A stretch of 64,000 nt of DNA, from the NCBI GenBank assembly GCA_002350105.1, contig DEDT01000054.1, positions 1 to 64,000 on the forward strand. The letters are read 5' to 3'. Origin of the DNA: Selenomonadaceae bacterium UBA2897 (GTDB lineage Bacteria > Bacillota > Negativicutes > Selenomonadales > Selenomonadaceae). Both the position numbers and the translations under genes were made by a program. This document shows positions 38,717 to 48,061 of this stretch, piece by piece; within the stretch, counting starts at the first letter, position 1, and each line of letters opens with the position of its first letter. Under the pieces are notes generated by a model. It had not been told where the DNA came from. It saw only the letters and a program-made list of their open reading frames with translations, and made no database searches.

Positions 38717-39178
38717 TCAGTCGTGTATCTCCGCAGGCGCACAGCTCACGACCTGGCCGTCCTCATCGTAGTAGACGACACGCGCGAGTTTCGCGTTGCG
38801 CAGCATGCGACGGCAAAGCAGGCAGGGCTTGCCGCTCGCCAGGCTTCCATCGGCATTGAAGCCCACGATATAGATAGTCGCGCCCTCCATATCGGCGGGA
38901 TTGGCGTTGATGATGGCGTTCTGCTCGGCATGCACCGCCACGCAGAGTTCGTAGTTCTGCCCTTTCGGCACGTGCAGACGCTCGCGCTCGCAGAGACCCG
39001 TATCGATACAGTTCGCCTCGCCACGCGGCGCGCCGTTGTAGCCCGTGCTCACGATGATCTTGTCCTTGACGATGATGGCGCCGTAGCGGCGGCGCAGGCA
39101 AGTGGCCCGGCGCCCCACCGCCTTCGCGATATCGAGGAAATACTCCGTCCAGTCCGGACGCGTCTGTTTCTTATTCAT
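38717..39178 (-). CDS. comEB: dCMP deaminase (ComEB family)
   Basis: A 153-aa zinc deaminase making dUMP from dCMP. The zinc motif is VHAEQNAIINA, followed by KPCLLCRRML. A GYNGAPRGEANC segment is typical of ComEB/dCMP deaminases. The ATG at 39178 follows GAGGAAGAAG. A MITE-like element lies 31 bp upstream and may supply or disrupt its promoter. Confidence 0.92.
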   Translation of the reverse strand: MNKKQTRPDWTEYFLDIAKAVGRRATCLRRRYGAIIVKDKIIVSTGYNGAPRGEANCIDTGLCERERLHVPKGQNYELCVAVHAEQNAIINANPADMEGATIYIVGFNADGSLASGKPCLLCRRMLRNAKLARVVYYDEDGQVVSCAPAEIHD

Positions 39179-39209
39179 GCTTCTTCCTCCCCTCTTCCGT
39201 TCGCGATGG

Positions 39210-39373
39210 TAAGGAAACACTGATTAATAAGTTGGTTCAGATTGTCGTAGATTTTTCGTCTAGGCAAGGAAGTAACTCGCAGGCATAGCGGTGGCTATGC
39301 CGAGAGGAACTGACGAAGTATAGGCGAAAAAGATGCGGCAAGATGAGCTGACGATTGAATCAGCGTTTCCTTA
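39210..39373. mobile_element. MITE-like palindromic element
   Basis: A 164-bp element with terminal inverted repeats TAAGGAAACACTGATT (left) and TAAGGAAACGCTGATT (right, minus strand). The interior folds on itself around GGCATAGC-GGTG-GCTATGCC (39282-39301) with further imperfect pairing outward. It has no ORF. Its right end supplies the last codons and stop of the RNase H-fold gene. A target-site duplication could not be recognised. Confidence 0.75.
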
Positions 39374-39809
39374 AATGCATGGGCACCGGCGGCAGGTCTT
39401 TGGCCAGCTGCCCCTGGCCCGCAATATAGCGGCGGCCCAGGATGACCGCCGCGAAATCATCCACGGGCTCCGGCGGCGTCTGCAGGCCCAGCGGCAGCAG
39501 ACGCCGCCAGCCGTGCCGTGGATGAGCCTGCCAGTAATATTCCCGTGCGAGCTCCGTCGTTCGGTACTCGTCGAGCACGACGATGTGGAGCTGCGGCAGA
39601 ACCTCGAGCAACCTTTCCTCCGCCTGCTCGCTCGTCGTACCGTTGCCGGAGACCAGTACCGTAAAGCCGTACTCTGCCTGCAGCGCCCTGACCTGCTCCG
39701 GCAGGGTGCGCGTGAGCACCACCCGCTGCCAAAGCGTATGGCCATCGGCCTGCAGCACGGCGAGGCCGCATTTATCGCGTCCCGGATCCAAAGCCGCTAT
39801 CGCCGCCAT
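39360..39809 (-). CDS. RNase H-fold (YqgF/RuvC-like) protein
   Basis: A protein of about 149 aa opening with AALDPGRDKCGLAVLQ, the first acidic strand of the YqgF/RuvC fold. GNGTTS, a YRTTELAREYYW helix and PVDDFAAVILGRRY, carrying a late acidic pair, follow. Members act as Holliday-junction or rRNA-processing nucleases; this one's role is not known. The start follows AAAGGAG. The terminal LRKR and stop codon lie in the terminal repeat of the adjacent MITE-like element, so the original C-terminus may have been replaced. Confidence 0.7.
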   Translation of the reverse strand: MAAIAALDPGRDKCGLAVLQADGHTLWQRVVLTRTLPEQVRALQAEYGFTVLVSGNGTTSEQAEERLLEVLPQLHIVVLDEYRTTELAREYYWQAHPRHGWRRLLPLGLQTPPEPVDDFAAVILGRRYIAGQGQLAKDLPPVPMHLRKR

Positions 39810-39870
39810 ACCATCATCTCCTTTGCGTCCCGCGTTTGTATTCCCTATAGCATAACACATTTTGACCATA

Positions 39871-39894
39871 AAAAAAGCCCCCGACGGGGCTTTT
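39871..39894 (-). terminator. terminator ending the lpt/kds/lpx transcript
   Basis: AAAAGCCCC and GGGGCTTTT form a stem. The T-run on the minus strand ends the message after the DUF3084 gene. Confidence 0.88.
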
Positions 39895-39915
39895 CCATCA
39901 TTTTCCATTCCCGGC

Positions 39916-41196
39916 TTACGAATCAGAGGGCAGGCCCTCCACCTTCACTTTCAGGCGCAACGGGCCGAGGGCATCCGTGCTGCTGCGGGCATAGGCCGAA
40001 AGCACGACATCGCCGTGCGTCTTCGTGAGCTCCTGCACGATATCGTAGAACTGCGTGCCCTCCATAACGCCCACGGAACCGTTGAGCGGATCGGCGAGAA
40101 TACCGCGCTGCAGTGCCGCAAAATTGATGTCGTGCAGGAAATCCATAACCGCCTGCTCCGCCTCGCCCGACTTGCCGGTCAGCGTATAGCGCCGCGCGAG
40201 GATGAACTCATCGGCCTGATAGATGGTGCTGTTATTGTAGAGCTCCAGCGAAGCGCGCACCTCTTCGCCGCGGATGAGGTTGCCAGCCGCCGTTACGCGC
40301 ACAACCATATCCTTCTTGCTCTTGGCAATCTCGGCCACCGCACCGTCATACTCCGGCTTGTAGACCCAGATATTCTGGTCGGTCTGGTTCTTGCCCACGC
40401 GCGCCGAAATGTTGCGGCTGGCCATTTGCATGAGACTTTCCATGTCCTGCCGGACTTTCTCTTCCGGCTGATCGCCATGGATGACGCCGCTGGCGAGAAT
40501 CTCGCCGGCGCGAAACACGATATCGCCCTCGCGCATGCTGATGAGACCGTTGGCCAACTCCTCCGTGCGCTTGCCGAGAATGTTGTTGACCTGGGTCAGC
40601 GTGTCGTTGCGCGTGCTGAGCTGTTTGTTGCCCGCCGTAAGCTTCGTATTCTGCTCACTGAGGGCAGCGTTCGTGCTGTTCAGCTGGTCATTGAGGCCAC
40701 TGAGCTGTGCATTCTCACTGCCGAGGCGGTCGTTATCAGCCAGCAGGCTGCTGTTGTTCGCCTGCAGTGCCTCGTTGGCAAGCTGCAGGATGCGGTTGCC
40801 TTCCTGCAGCTGTGCGGACTGCTCGCGCAGGTCGGCTACATCGCCCTTGGCCTTGCGCAGTGCCTGGTCTGTAGCCGCCTGTTCCTCCTGGGCGGCCGAC
40901 AGATTGCTTGCAGCCTGGTCGAGCTGCTGCTGCGTCGCTGTCATGCGCTGCTGCAGCCGCTCCATACCGAAGAGCGCCGTGCGCACATTCTGCGAAACAG
41001 CTGCACTGACACCCAGCGTCAGCGTCGTGATGCAGATACCCGTAAAAATCGTAATGATAATCGAAGTATGCCGTGGCCGCAGGCCAAAGAGGGACAAGCG
41101 CTTCTTGCCGACCTTCGTGCCCAGGCGGTCGCCGATGAAGGCGATGGCACCGCCCGTGATGATGAGCACGATGATCAGCATAATACCGTACAGCAT
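39916..41196 (-). CDS. DUF3084 membrane-anchored coiled-coil protein
   Basis: A 426-aa protein with two N-terminal membrane helices (about 3-22 and 45-66). A long coiled coil (about 75-215) follows, with repeated short motifs such as NDQLNSTNAALSEQN and LSTRNDTLTQVNN. A C-terminal mixed domain contains IRGEEVRASLELYNNSTIY. It belongs to DUF3084, known from cyanobacteria and diderm Firmicutes. It is the last gene of the lpt block, 38 bp after lptFG. I infer an envelope role, possibly partnering LPS export, but the function is unknown. Confidence 0.8.
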   Translation of the reverse strand: MLYGIMLIIVLIITGGAIAFIGDRLGTKVGKKRLSLFGLRPRHTSIIITIFTGICITTLTLGVSAAVSQNVRTALFGMERLQQRMTATQQQLDQAASNLSAAQEEQAATDQALRKAKGDVADLREQSAQLQEGNRILQLANEALQANNSSLLADNDRLGSENAQLSGLNDQLNSTNAALSEQNTKLTAGNKQLSTRNDTLTQVNNILGKRTEELANGLISMREGDIVFRAGEILASGVIHGDQPEEKVRQDMESLMQMASRNISARVGKNQTDQNIWVYKPEYDGAVAEIAKSKKDMVVRVTAAGNLIRGEEVRASLELYNNSTIYQADEFILARRYTLTGKSGEAEQAVMDFLHDINFAALQRGILADPLNGSVGVMEGTQFYDIVQELTKTHGDVVLSAYARSSTDALGPLRLKVKVEGLPSDS

Positions 41197-41234
41197 AGAA
41201 TATATCCCCCTTTCTCAATTGGATATGTTGTCTC

Positions 41235-42335
41235 TCAGCGCGAAGCCTTTCGGATGAGGAAGAAACCGGCGATGAGGCCGATGATATTCGGCAGCCAGAC
41301 GGCCAGCAGCGGCGCTACGGCACCGCTGCGCGCCAGCGCGTTGCCCATAGTCATGAGCGCGTAATAGATGAAGATAATCACGATACTCATGGCAAAGCCG
41401 GCCGAAGAACTGTTGCGCGTCGGCTGCAGGCCAAGCGGCACGCCGATGAGCGCGAAGATCAGGCTGGCCATCGGCACGCTCACGCGCTGGTGGAGCTCCG
41501 CTTCCAGCTTATTCGTATTCACGTACTGCGACTTCATGATGTTGATTTCCGCCCGGAGCTCCTTCATCGTGAGTTCCTCCGGATCCTTCTGCTCGCGCAC
41601 GATCTGCTTTGGATTAGCTGAGACCGGCAATTGCTGCGTCTCAAAGCGCACGCTGTGCTCGCTCTTGCCCTCTTCGTCGGAAATATCGTAAATCACGCCT
41701 TCATGCATGGTCCAGATATTGCCATTCCAATCGGCATAGTTCGCATTCTCGACGTGGCGCACCTTGCCGTCAGCATCGAAATCCTGCATCGTGATGCCCT
41801 GCAGCGTCTGCGAGTCCGCATCGTAATAGCGCGCGTAGACGAGGCGCTGCATGTTGCCGTCCCGGATTTCCTTGAGGATGATGTGCTCCTGCGACTTCGC
41901 CCCCGCGTTGTTCTCAATTTCATAATAGAGCACATTACGATAGGCTGTATTGGCCCAGGGCACGACGTATTCATTGAAGGCCACGGCCCCCATGCTCACG
42001 ATGAAGCCCAGGATCAGCGCCGGCATCGCGATGCGGCCAAAACTGATACCACAGGATTTCATCGCCGTGATCTCGGAGTTGCCCGAAAGACGACCAAACG
42101 TCATCAGCGAGGCCAGCAGCATCGACATGGGGAATGTCCAGATCACGACCTTCGGCAGACCGAGCACGAAAATCTTCGCCACGGACTGCAGCGAAGCGCC
42201 GTAGTCCGTAATGTATTTGGCGATCTTGAACAACGTGCCCGAGCCGATGAAGACGGCGGAAAAGGCGCAGATGCCGAACAGGAAGGTGATCAGCACCTCG
42301 CGGAAAATATATTTGTCCAATATGCGGATATGCAT
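41235..42335 (-). CDS. LptF/LptG-family LPS export permease
   Basis: A 366-aa YjgP/YjgQ permease. The N-terminal RILDKYIFREVLITFLFG is followed by TM helices, a periplasmic beta-jellyroll (about 110-260) and C-terminal helices. ATG 42335 follows CAGGGGG; upstream in-frame sequence is only a shadow of lptB. It receives LPS from the inner membrane with LptB and passes it to LptC/LptA. Only one such gene is seen, so it either pairs with itself or has a partner elsewhere. Confidence 0.92.
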   Translation of the reverse strand: MHIRILDKYIFREVLITFLFGICAFSAVFIGSGTLFKIAKYITDYGASLQSVAKIFVLGLPKVVIWTFPMSMLLASLMTFGRLSGNSEITAMKSCGISFGRIAMPALILGFIVSMGAVAFNEYVVPWANTAYRNVLYYEIENNAGAKSQEHIILKEIRDGNMQRLVYARYYDADSQTLQGITMQDFDADGKVRHVENANYADWNGNIWTMHEGVIYDISDEEGKSEHSVRFETQQLPVSANPKQIVREQKDPEELTMKELRAEINIMKSQYVNTNKLEAELHQRVSVPMASLIFALIGVPLGLQPTRNSSSAGFAMSIVIIFIYYALMTMGNALARSGAVAPLLAVWLPNIIGLIAGFFLIRKASR

Positions 42336-42348
42336 GACTGCCCCCTGC

Positions 42349-43068
42349 TCAAAGTTTGAAATTCTCGCCCAGATAGAACTTCCGGGCAATCGGGCTGTTC
42401 GCGATATCGTTCCTATCGCCCTCGATGAGAATCTTCCCCTCACTGAGGATGTAAGCGCGATCGACGATGGCCAGCGTCTCGCGGACGTTGTGATCCGTGA
42501 TGAGGATGCCGAGGCCCATCTGCTGCAGCTGCTGCACGATTTCCTGAATATCGGCCACGGCCAGCGGGTCGACGCCCGCGAAAGGCTCATCGAGCAGGAT
42601 GAATTCCGGCTTCAGCGCCAGGCAGCGTGCAATCTCCACGCGGCGGCGCTCGCCGCCAGAGAGCTCCGTGCCCTTGCGCTCCTGCACATGGCCGATATGA
42701 AACTCCCTGATGAGCTCCTCATAGCGGTTCTTCTGCTCAGCGCGGGAGAGCTTCGTCGTCTCGAGAATGGCCATGATGTTCTCTCGCACCGTGAGTTTGC
42801 GGAAGATGGATGCCTCCTGCGCGAGGTAGCTGATGCCCAGCTCCGCCCGGCGGTTGATGGGCTGATCCGTGATATCGATATCGGAGAGAAACACCTGCCC
42901 GGACGTCGGATGCTCCAGTCCCACGATCATGTAGAACGTCGTCGTCTTGCCCGCACCGTTCGGGCCGAGCAGGCCCACGATTTCCCCTTTATTGACCCGC
43001 AGGGAGACGCGGTTGACGACCGTGCGTTCCTTGAACTTCTTGACGAGATTCTTCGTTTCGATATGCAC
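42349..43068 (-). CDS. lptB: LPS export ATPase LptB
   Basis: A 239-aa ABC ATPase driving LPS extraction. Walker [17 protein letters not shown], the signature [17 protein letters not shown], Walker [17 protein letters not shown] and H-loop [10 protein letters not shown] are as in LptB. It lies between lptA and the single permease gene. Confidence 0.96.
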   Translation of the reverse strand: MHIETKNLVKKFKERTVVNRVSLRVNKGEIVGLLGPNGAGKTTTFYMIVGLEHPTSGQVFLSDIDITDQPINRRAELGISYLAQEASIFRKLTVRENIMAILETTKLSRAEQKNRYEELIREFHIGHVQERKGTELSGGERRRVEIARCLALKPEFILLDEPFAGVDPLAVADIQEIVQQLQQMGLGILITDHNVRETLAIVDRAYILSEGKILIEGDRNDIANSPIARKFYLGENFKL

Positions 43069-43123
43069 TGGCGTGCCCTCCAGAAAAAAAGTGTCGTTTC
43101 CTCAGCTCCCAGGGAGCCGCACT

Positions 43124-43804
43124 TTATTGTACCTTAGCCGAACCATCCGATGCAAGATAAATCGTCAGGCGCTGACTGTGCATGGTATTGTTGCCCTGCA
43201 CGGCCCAGGCGTTGCCCGTGAGCACGGCCTGTCCCGAGCCCTGACCATAGTAGTCAAACTGGTTGCCACCGGCCTCGAGGTCACGCGGCGGACTCACGAT
43301 ATGCGCATTACCCGTACCGACATAGTGCGCCTCCTGCAGCCAGCCCTGCAGATTATCTGCAGTAAAAGTACCCTCACTGCTCGCGAGCGTACCGCCAGAC
43401 GTCATGCTGACGTACTGCTTATCCGGGTAATAATCCACCTGCGCACCGCTGAAGCTCTTGTCGCCCTGCTGCCCCTGCACATTGCCCGAGGCAAGGTAAT
43501 GCCCGGGGCCATCCACCGTGAGCTCCGCGCAGCTCAGGCGCATATCGTCCTTCTCGGCGATGACGCTGCCCGTCACGCGTCCCTGCTGGCTCTTCATATT
43601 GTACCGGGCCTGCGAGCCTGCAATGCGGGCGCCATCGTGCTTCATCAGCACGTTGCCCGAGGCCGTAATCTCGCCCGTGCCCATATCGTACTCCACAGTA
43701 TCCGCATCCAGCGCCGAGCTGCCCGCTGCGTACAGCGTCCCCATCGTGCAAGCGATAGCCACGGACAAGGCCACCATGACCTTCTTTCCCTGCCATTTCC
43801 TCAT
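43124..43804 (-). CDS. lptA: LptA/OstA-like periplasmic LPS carrier
   Basis: A 226-aa protein with signal peptide (KKVMVALSVAIACTMGTLYAAG) and the OstA-like beta-jellyroll (DADTVEYDMGTGEITASGNVLMKHDGARIAGSQARYN...). It forms the periplasmic bridge to the outer membrane. ATG at 43804 is preferred because signal features start there. A double-hairpin repeat separates it from lptC. Confidence 0.85.
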   Translation of the reverse strand: MRKWQGKKVMVALSVAIACTMGTLYAAGSSALDADTVEYDMGTGEITASGNVLMKHDGARIAGSQARYNMKSQQGRVTGSVIAEKDDMRLSCAELTVDGPGHYLASGNVQGQQGDKSFSGAQVDYYPDKQYVSMTSGGTLASSEGTFTADNLQGWLQEAHYVGTGNAHIVSPPRDLEAGGNQFDYYGQGSGQAVLTGNAWAVQGNNTMHSQRLTIYLASDGSAKVQ

Positions 43805-43881
43805 GGTATCAAACTCCTTCAAGAGTATCGGCCAGGATATCACTCCCAACTCTCAACTCCCAACTCTGTCAATCATAGGAT

Positions 43882-43986
43882 GTCAAGCTCGCCTTGCGGC
43901 GACCTGACTAAGCGATTCTCACAGTTTTGCGCGTCGCTGCGCTCCTTCAAAACTGGCTCTCTGCTTAAAAATCAGCTCACTGCTTA
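43882..43986. repeat. dispersed double-hairpin repeat, copy B
   Basis: About 105 bp matching 11219-11325. Hairpin 1 is CAAG...CTTG. Hairpin 2 is CAGTTTTG (43922-43929) and CAAAACTG (43948-43955). Arms differ from copy A but remain complementary, while the loop CGCGTCGCTG...CTCCTT is conserved. The lptC stop codon lies in its end. Confidence 0.8.
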
Positions 43987-44687
43987 ATGTGCACATGCCC
44001 AATCAATTTGATTTTCGTCACATTCGGCGTAGTCTCCAGGCGATCGCCCGTCGCACTCATGTCACCTTTTGACACGTGCACCGGCCCCTCAATCGTGAAC
44101 TGCTTCAGGCCATCTTCGCTCGTGATGCTGCTGCCCGAAGCCTCCATATCAGCCTTGGTTATGTAGGCGTTACCCGTGAGTGTGAGCTGATTAAAACCAT
44201 CCTTGCTCGTGATGCTGTCACCCGAGGCCTGCATGTCATCCTTGGCCATGTAGACATTGCCCTGCGCCGTCAGCATATCCTCTGCTGCCGTCCAGAGCAG
44301 TTCGTCGCTCTTCATGCTGGCGCCATCGCTGGTTGTGATCTCGATGCCGTCCTCGATCTTCACATCTTTCGTCGCCGCATCGTAGCTGGCCTTCTCGGCC
44401 TTCACATCCACGACACGGCCGTCTTCCGCGTAGAAATGACCCGTGATGCCCGTCATCGTGGCATCCTTGGTATCGAGGTTCATCTCGATATGCTGTGCCG
44501 TGAGTTCCCAGATTTTGCGGCCGTCCTTTTCCTCGCTGATGGTATTGCCGTCGTAACTCATCACGCGGGAATCATCCGTCGTCTGCATCGGCAGATGACC
44601 GGTGGGGATGGAGCGCACGGTCCAGACGACGAGGCCGATAAAGAGCAACGTGATGACGGCTGCCAGTGCCTTGCCCTTCCTGCTCAT
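43977..44687 (-). CDS. lptC: LptC-like LPS export protein with three extra beta repeats
   Basis: A 236-aa bitopic protein. One N-terminal membrane helix (about 7-24) is followed by the LptC beta-jellyroll. Three tandem 29-residue repeats (about 145-173, 174-202 and 203-231) come next, sharing Lys-x-Asp-Met-x-Ala-(S/T)-Gly and ending in a hydrophobic strand plus G-N/P/H. E. coli LptC is about 191 aa, so the jellyroll is lengthened. The start overlaps the lpxL stop (ATGA). Confidence 0.82.
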   Translation of the reverse strand: MSRKGKALAAVITLLFIGLVVWTVRSIPTGHLPMQTTDDSRVMSYDGNTISEEKDGRKIWELTAQHIEMNLDTKDATMTGITGHFYAEDGRVVDVKAEKASYDAATKDVKIEDGIEITTSDGASMKSDELLWTAAEDMLTAQGNVYMAKDDMQASGDSITSKDGFNQLTLTGNAYITKADMEASGSSITSEDGLKQFTIEGPVHVSKGDMSATGDRLETTPNVTKIKLIGHVHIKQ

Positions 44688-45592
44688 GCCTTCTCCTCCC
44701 CGGCCGTATGGTGCTTGCCCAGCTTCTGCTCCTCTGGCTTCGTATTCCAGCGCTTCTGGAACCATAGCCATTGGGTCGGATTATCACGGATGACCTGCTC
44801 CACAATCTTTGTCATGCGCGCCGTATAGTCAAGCATATCAGCATCCGGATTCCCCGTGTCATGATAAGGGACCGGATCCATGATGACGACCTTATGTTTG
44901 CCATTCGGCTGACGCAGGATAAAGGCCGGCACCACGGGACTGTGGAACTTGCGCGAAAATACCGCAGGGCCCATCGGCGTCGAAGCCGTCTTACCGAGGA
45001 AGGGCAGGAAAGCACCGCCCGGCCCCGCATCCTGATCGACGAGGAACCCCAGGATCTTGCCTTTCTTCAGCGCGCGCGCCGCCGCCAGGAGCTCGCTCGT
45101 GCCGCGGGAAAAAATCTCCACGTGAATCGTCGCGCGCAAGTCATCGAGCACCCGCGTATACTGGATATTCGGCTGCGGCTTGGCGATGGCCGTGACGGGC
45201 AGGCCGTTCAGCGTGAACGAAGCAGAGAGCCACTCCCAGGTGCCGATATGGCCCGTGAGAATCACGACACCGTGCTTTTCTGCCAGGGCCTTTTTCAGCG
45301 TATCCAGATTCTCCACGTCGATATAATCGCGGAAATTCTTTTCATTCAGGTTCGGCATGTAGAGAATCTCCAGCACATTGCGTGCCATGTTGATAAAGGA
45401 GAGCCGCACCGTATGGCGCGCCGTGGCCTCATCCATGCCGAGGGCCGGCATCACCTGCGCCACCGCCCGCTCGCGCTCTTTCTTCACGAGCAGGTAGTAG
45501 AGATTGCCGAGCACCCAGCCCGCGCCCATCACCAGGCGGTAGGGCGTATGGCAGACCAGCCAGCTCAGCGCCATGAGGGATTTATAAATCAT
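44684..45592 (-). CDS. lpxL: lipid A acyltransferase (LpxL/HtrB family), copy 1
   Basis: A 302-aa late acyltransferase adding a secondary acyl chain to (Kdo2-)lipid IVA. The catalytic H-x4-D/E motif is in ILTGHIGTWEWLSASF, and FLVDQDAGPGGAFLPFLGK is typical. An N-terminal membrane anchor is present. It is coupled to lptC by an ATGA overlap. A second paralogue lies at 57.5-58.4 kb. Confidence 0.92.
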   Translation of the reverse strand: MIYKSLMALSWLVCHTPYRLVMGAGWVLGNLYYLLVKKERERAVAQVMPALGMDEATARHTVRLSFINMARNVLEILYMPNLNEKNFRDYIDVENLDTLKKALAEKHGVVILTGHIGTWEWLSASFTLNGLPVTAIAKPQPNIQYTRVLDDLRATIHVEIFSRGTSELLAAARALKKGKILGFLVDQDAGPGGAFLPFLGKTASTPMGPAVFSRKFHSPVVPAFILRQPNGKHKVVIMDPVPYHDTGNPDADMLDYTARMTKIVEQVIRDNPTQWLWFQKRWNTKPEEQKLGKHHTAGEEKA

Positions 45593-45634
45593 ACGTATTT
45601 CCTTCCCAAAGATTCCGTCTATCGGCCTGCAGGC

Positions 45635-46198
45635 TTACTGTGCGAGTCCGGCTGCGTCCGCAGGCTGCACGGCAAAGAGGCCGAGCAGTGCCTCCCACTT
45701 GCCCTGCGCCTTGAGCAGGAACTCGAGAACTTCGCGCACGGCGCCATGGCCGCCGGGAAGCCCGGAAACTACGCTCGCGATGCGCCGCACCTCGGGCGAG
45801 GCATCCGCCGGCGCCCCCGTGAAGCCAACCTGCAGCATGACGGGCAGGTCGATGAGATCGTCGCCGATGTAGGCGATTTCCTCATCCGCGAGGCCAAAGG
45901 CCTCCTTGAGCTCACGATAGGCGGCGCGCTTGTCGCGCTGTCCCTGCCATACGCGGCTGATGCCGAGCTCCTGGGCACGGCAGGCCAGCTGTTCCGAGGT
46001 GCGCCCCGTAATGATAGCCGTCTTGCCGCCCGCCTTATGCCAGAGCGAGACACCGAGGCCGTCCTTGGCGTTGAAGGCCTTGAAGAGCTCACCCTGCGGC
46101 CCGATGTAGATACCACCGTCCGTGAGCACGCCATCCACATCGAAGATCACAAGCTTCACCTGACGCGCCGCCGCCAAAGCTTCCGCTGTCATTACCAT
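45635..46198 (-). CDS. kdsC: 3-deoxy-D-manno-octulosonate 8-phosphate phosphatase
   Basis: A HAD-superfamily phosphatase of 187 aa. The nucleophile Asp is in FDVDGVLTDG; GLGVSLWHKAGGKTAIITGRTS and YIGDDLIDLPVM complete the HAD motifs. It follows kdsD with adjoining stop and start codons. A hydrophobic C-terminal tail continues beyond the core domain. Confidence 0.95.
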   Translation of the reverse strand: MVMTAEALAAARQVKLVIFDVDGVLTDGGIYIGPQGELFKAFNAKDGLGVSLWHKAGGKTAIITGRTSEQLACRAQELGISRVWQGQRDKRAAYRELKEAFGLADEEIAYIGDDLIDLPVMLQVGFTGAPADASPEVRRIASVVSGLPGGHGAVREVLEFLLKAQGKWEALLGLFAVQPADAAGLAQ

Positions 46199-47185
46199 TT
46201 ACACCACTCCCTGCCGCAAAAGATCCGTCAGATGCACGATGCCCACGGGGTTGTTGTCCGCATCGATAACCGGCAGCACGGTGACGGGGCGCGGCTTGTG
46301 CTTCTCCATCTCGTGCAATGCCTCGGCCGCCATGCGCTCCGGCGCGATGACCATCGGCGTCTCGAACATGATATTTTTGACCGGCATATCGAGGAAATTG
46401 TTGTCCTTCGCCAGTGCACGGCGAATGATACCATCCGTCACGAGGCCGATGAACTTGCCGCGCGCGTCCACGACCGACGCCGCACCGAGGCCTTTGTCTG
46501 TCATCACGAAGAGGGCATCGCGGGCCGTGGCATCCTCGCGCACGATCGGGTTGTCCTCGCCCGTATGCATGACGTTCTTCACCGTCAGCAGCAGGCGGCG
46601 CCCGAGCGCACCGCCCGGATGAAACAGCGCGAAATCCTCACTCGTGAAGTTGCGCACAGACATGAGCGCCATGGCAATGGCATCGCCCATGGCCAGCGTC
46701 GCCGTCGTACTGGCCGTCGGCGCAAGGCCGAGCGGGCAGGCCTCGCGCTCGACACCCGTATCGATAAAGTAATCGCAGAACTGGCCGAGCTGCGAGTCAC
46801 GGCGGCCGCACATCGCGATGATGCCCGCGCCGATGCGGCGGATGATCGGCAGGATCTTCACGACTTCGGAAGACTCGCCGCTGTTGGAGATGGCGATGAC
46901 GATATCGTCCTCCGTCACCATACCGAGGTCGCCGTGAAAGGCCTCAGCCGGATGCAGGAAGAACGACGGCGTGCCCGTGCTCGCGAGCGTCGCCGCAATC
47001 TTGCGGCCGATATGGCCGGACTTGCCCATGCCCGTCACGATGACACGGGCCTTGCAGGTCAGGATATACTCCACAGCCTTGATAAATTCCTCATCGATGC
47101 GCGCCTTGAGCGCCAGCACGGCATCCGCCTCGATCTGCAGCGTCTCCACAGCCTTTTCTTTGATTAGTGCCTGATGTTCACTCAT
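46199..47185 (-). CDS. kdsD: arabinose-5-phosphate isomerase
   Basis: Converts ribulose-5-phosphate to arabinose-5-phosphate, the first step of Kdo synthesis, 328 aa. The SIS domain contains VTGMGKSGHIGRKIAATLASTGTPSFFLHPAEAFHGDLGM, and two CBS domains follow. I chose the ATG at 47185. A GTG at 47212 overlapping the kdsA stop is possible. Confidence 0.95.
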   Translation of the reverse strand: MSEHQALIKEKAVETLQIEADAVLALKARIDEEFIKAVEYILTCKARVIVTGMGKSGHIGRKIAATLASTGTPSFFLHPAEAFHGDLGMVTEDDIVIAISNSGESSEVVKILPIIRRIGAGIIAMCGRRDSQLGQFCDYFIDTGVEREACPLGLAPTASTTATLAMGDAIAMALMSVRNFTSEDFALFHPGGALGRRLLLTVKNVMHTGEDNPIVREDATARDALFVMTDKGLGAASVVDARGKFIGLVTDGIIRRALAKDNNFLDMPVKNIMFETPMVIAPERMAAEALHEMEKHKPRPVTVLPVIDADNNPVGIVHLTDLLRQGVV

Positions 47186-47208
47186 GTCTTTTGCCTGGTG
47201 CCCCTTTC

Positions 47209-48033
47209 TCACAGTTTCTTGCGTACGATCTCGTGAATGGCCAACGCGTCTTTGAGCAACGGCTCCAGTTTGTCGAGGTAGACCATGTTCGCCCCATCGG
47301 AAAGCGCCTCCGCCGGATTGTCATGCACCTCGAGGAAGAGCGCATCCACGCCCGCGCCCACGGCTGCGCGCACGAGGTACTCGACGTACTCGCGATTACC
47401 CGAAGACGTCGTGCCGCCCGCGCCCGGCAGCTGTACGCTGTGCGTACCGTCGAAGACGACCGGATAGCCGAACTGGCGCATGATGGGCAGGCTGCGCATA
47501 TCCACGACCAGATTGTGATAGCCAAAGGAAGCGCCGCGCTCCGTGAGCATGAGCTGGTCGCAGCCGCTCTCATGCAGTTTGTCGACGACGTTGCGCATGT
47601 CATCCGGCGCGAGGAACTGGCCCTTCTTCACGTTAACGACCTTGCCCGTCTGCGCCGCCGCATGCAAAAGATCGGTCTGGCGGCAAAGAAACGCCGGAAT
47701 CTGCAGGATATCGGCGACCTTCGCGGCCTTCTCCGCCTGCCACGCCTCATGGATATCCGTCACGATGGGCACCTGCAGCTCATCCTTGATGCGCTGCAGA
47801 ATGGCGAGCCCCTTCTCGATACCCGGCCCACGGAAGCTGTGGTACGAGGAACGGTTGGCCTTGTCGAAGGATGCCTTGAAGACATAGGGTACGCCGAGGC
47901 GGCCGCAGATCTCCTTGATTGTCCTGCCGATGTAGAGGCTGCGCTCATAGCCCTCCAGCACACAGGGGCCGGCCAGCAGGGCCAGCGGTGCACCGCCGCC
48001 GATTACGAAATTGCCAACTTTTACTTGCGTCAT
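47209..48033 (-). CDS. kdsA: 3-deoxy-8-phosphooctulonate synthase (Kdo-8-P synthase)
   Basis: Condenses PEP and arabinose-5-phosphate, 274 aa. [36 protein letters not shown] and [11 protein letters not shown] are diagnostic. The ATG at 48033 follows GAAAGGTGG. In-frame sequence upstream is a shadow of kdsB. Confidence 0.97.
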   Translation of the reverse strand: MTQVKVGNFVIGGGAPLALLAGPCVLEGYERSLYIGRTIKEICGRLGVPYVFKASFDKANRSSYHSFRGPGIEKGLAILQRIKDELQVPIVTDIHEAWQAEKAAKVADILQIPAFLCRQTDLLHAAAQTGKVVNVKKGQFLAPDDMRNVVDKLHESGCDQLMLTERGASFGYHNLVVDMRSLPIMRQFGYPVVFDGTHSVQLPGAGGTTSSGNREYVEYLVRAAVGAGVDALFLEVHDNPAEALSDGANMVYLDKLEPLLKDALAIHEIVRKKL

Positions 48034-48061
48034 GATGATTGCCACCTTTCCTCGTTCTATT

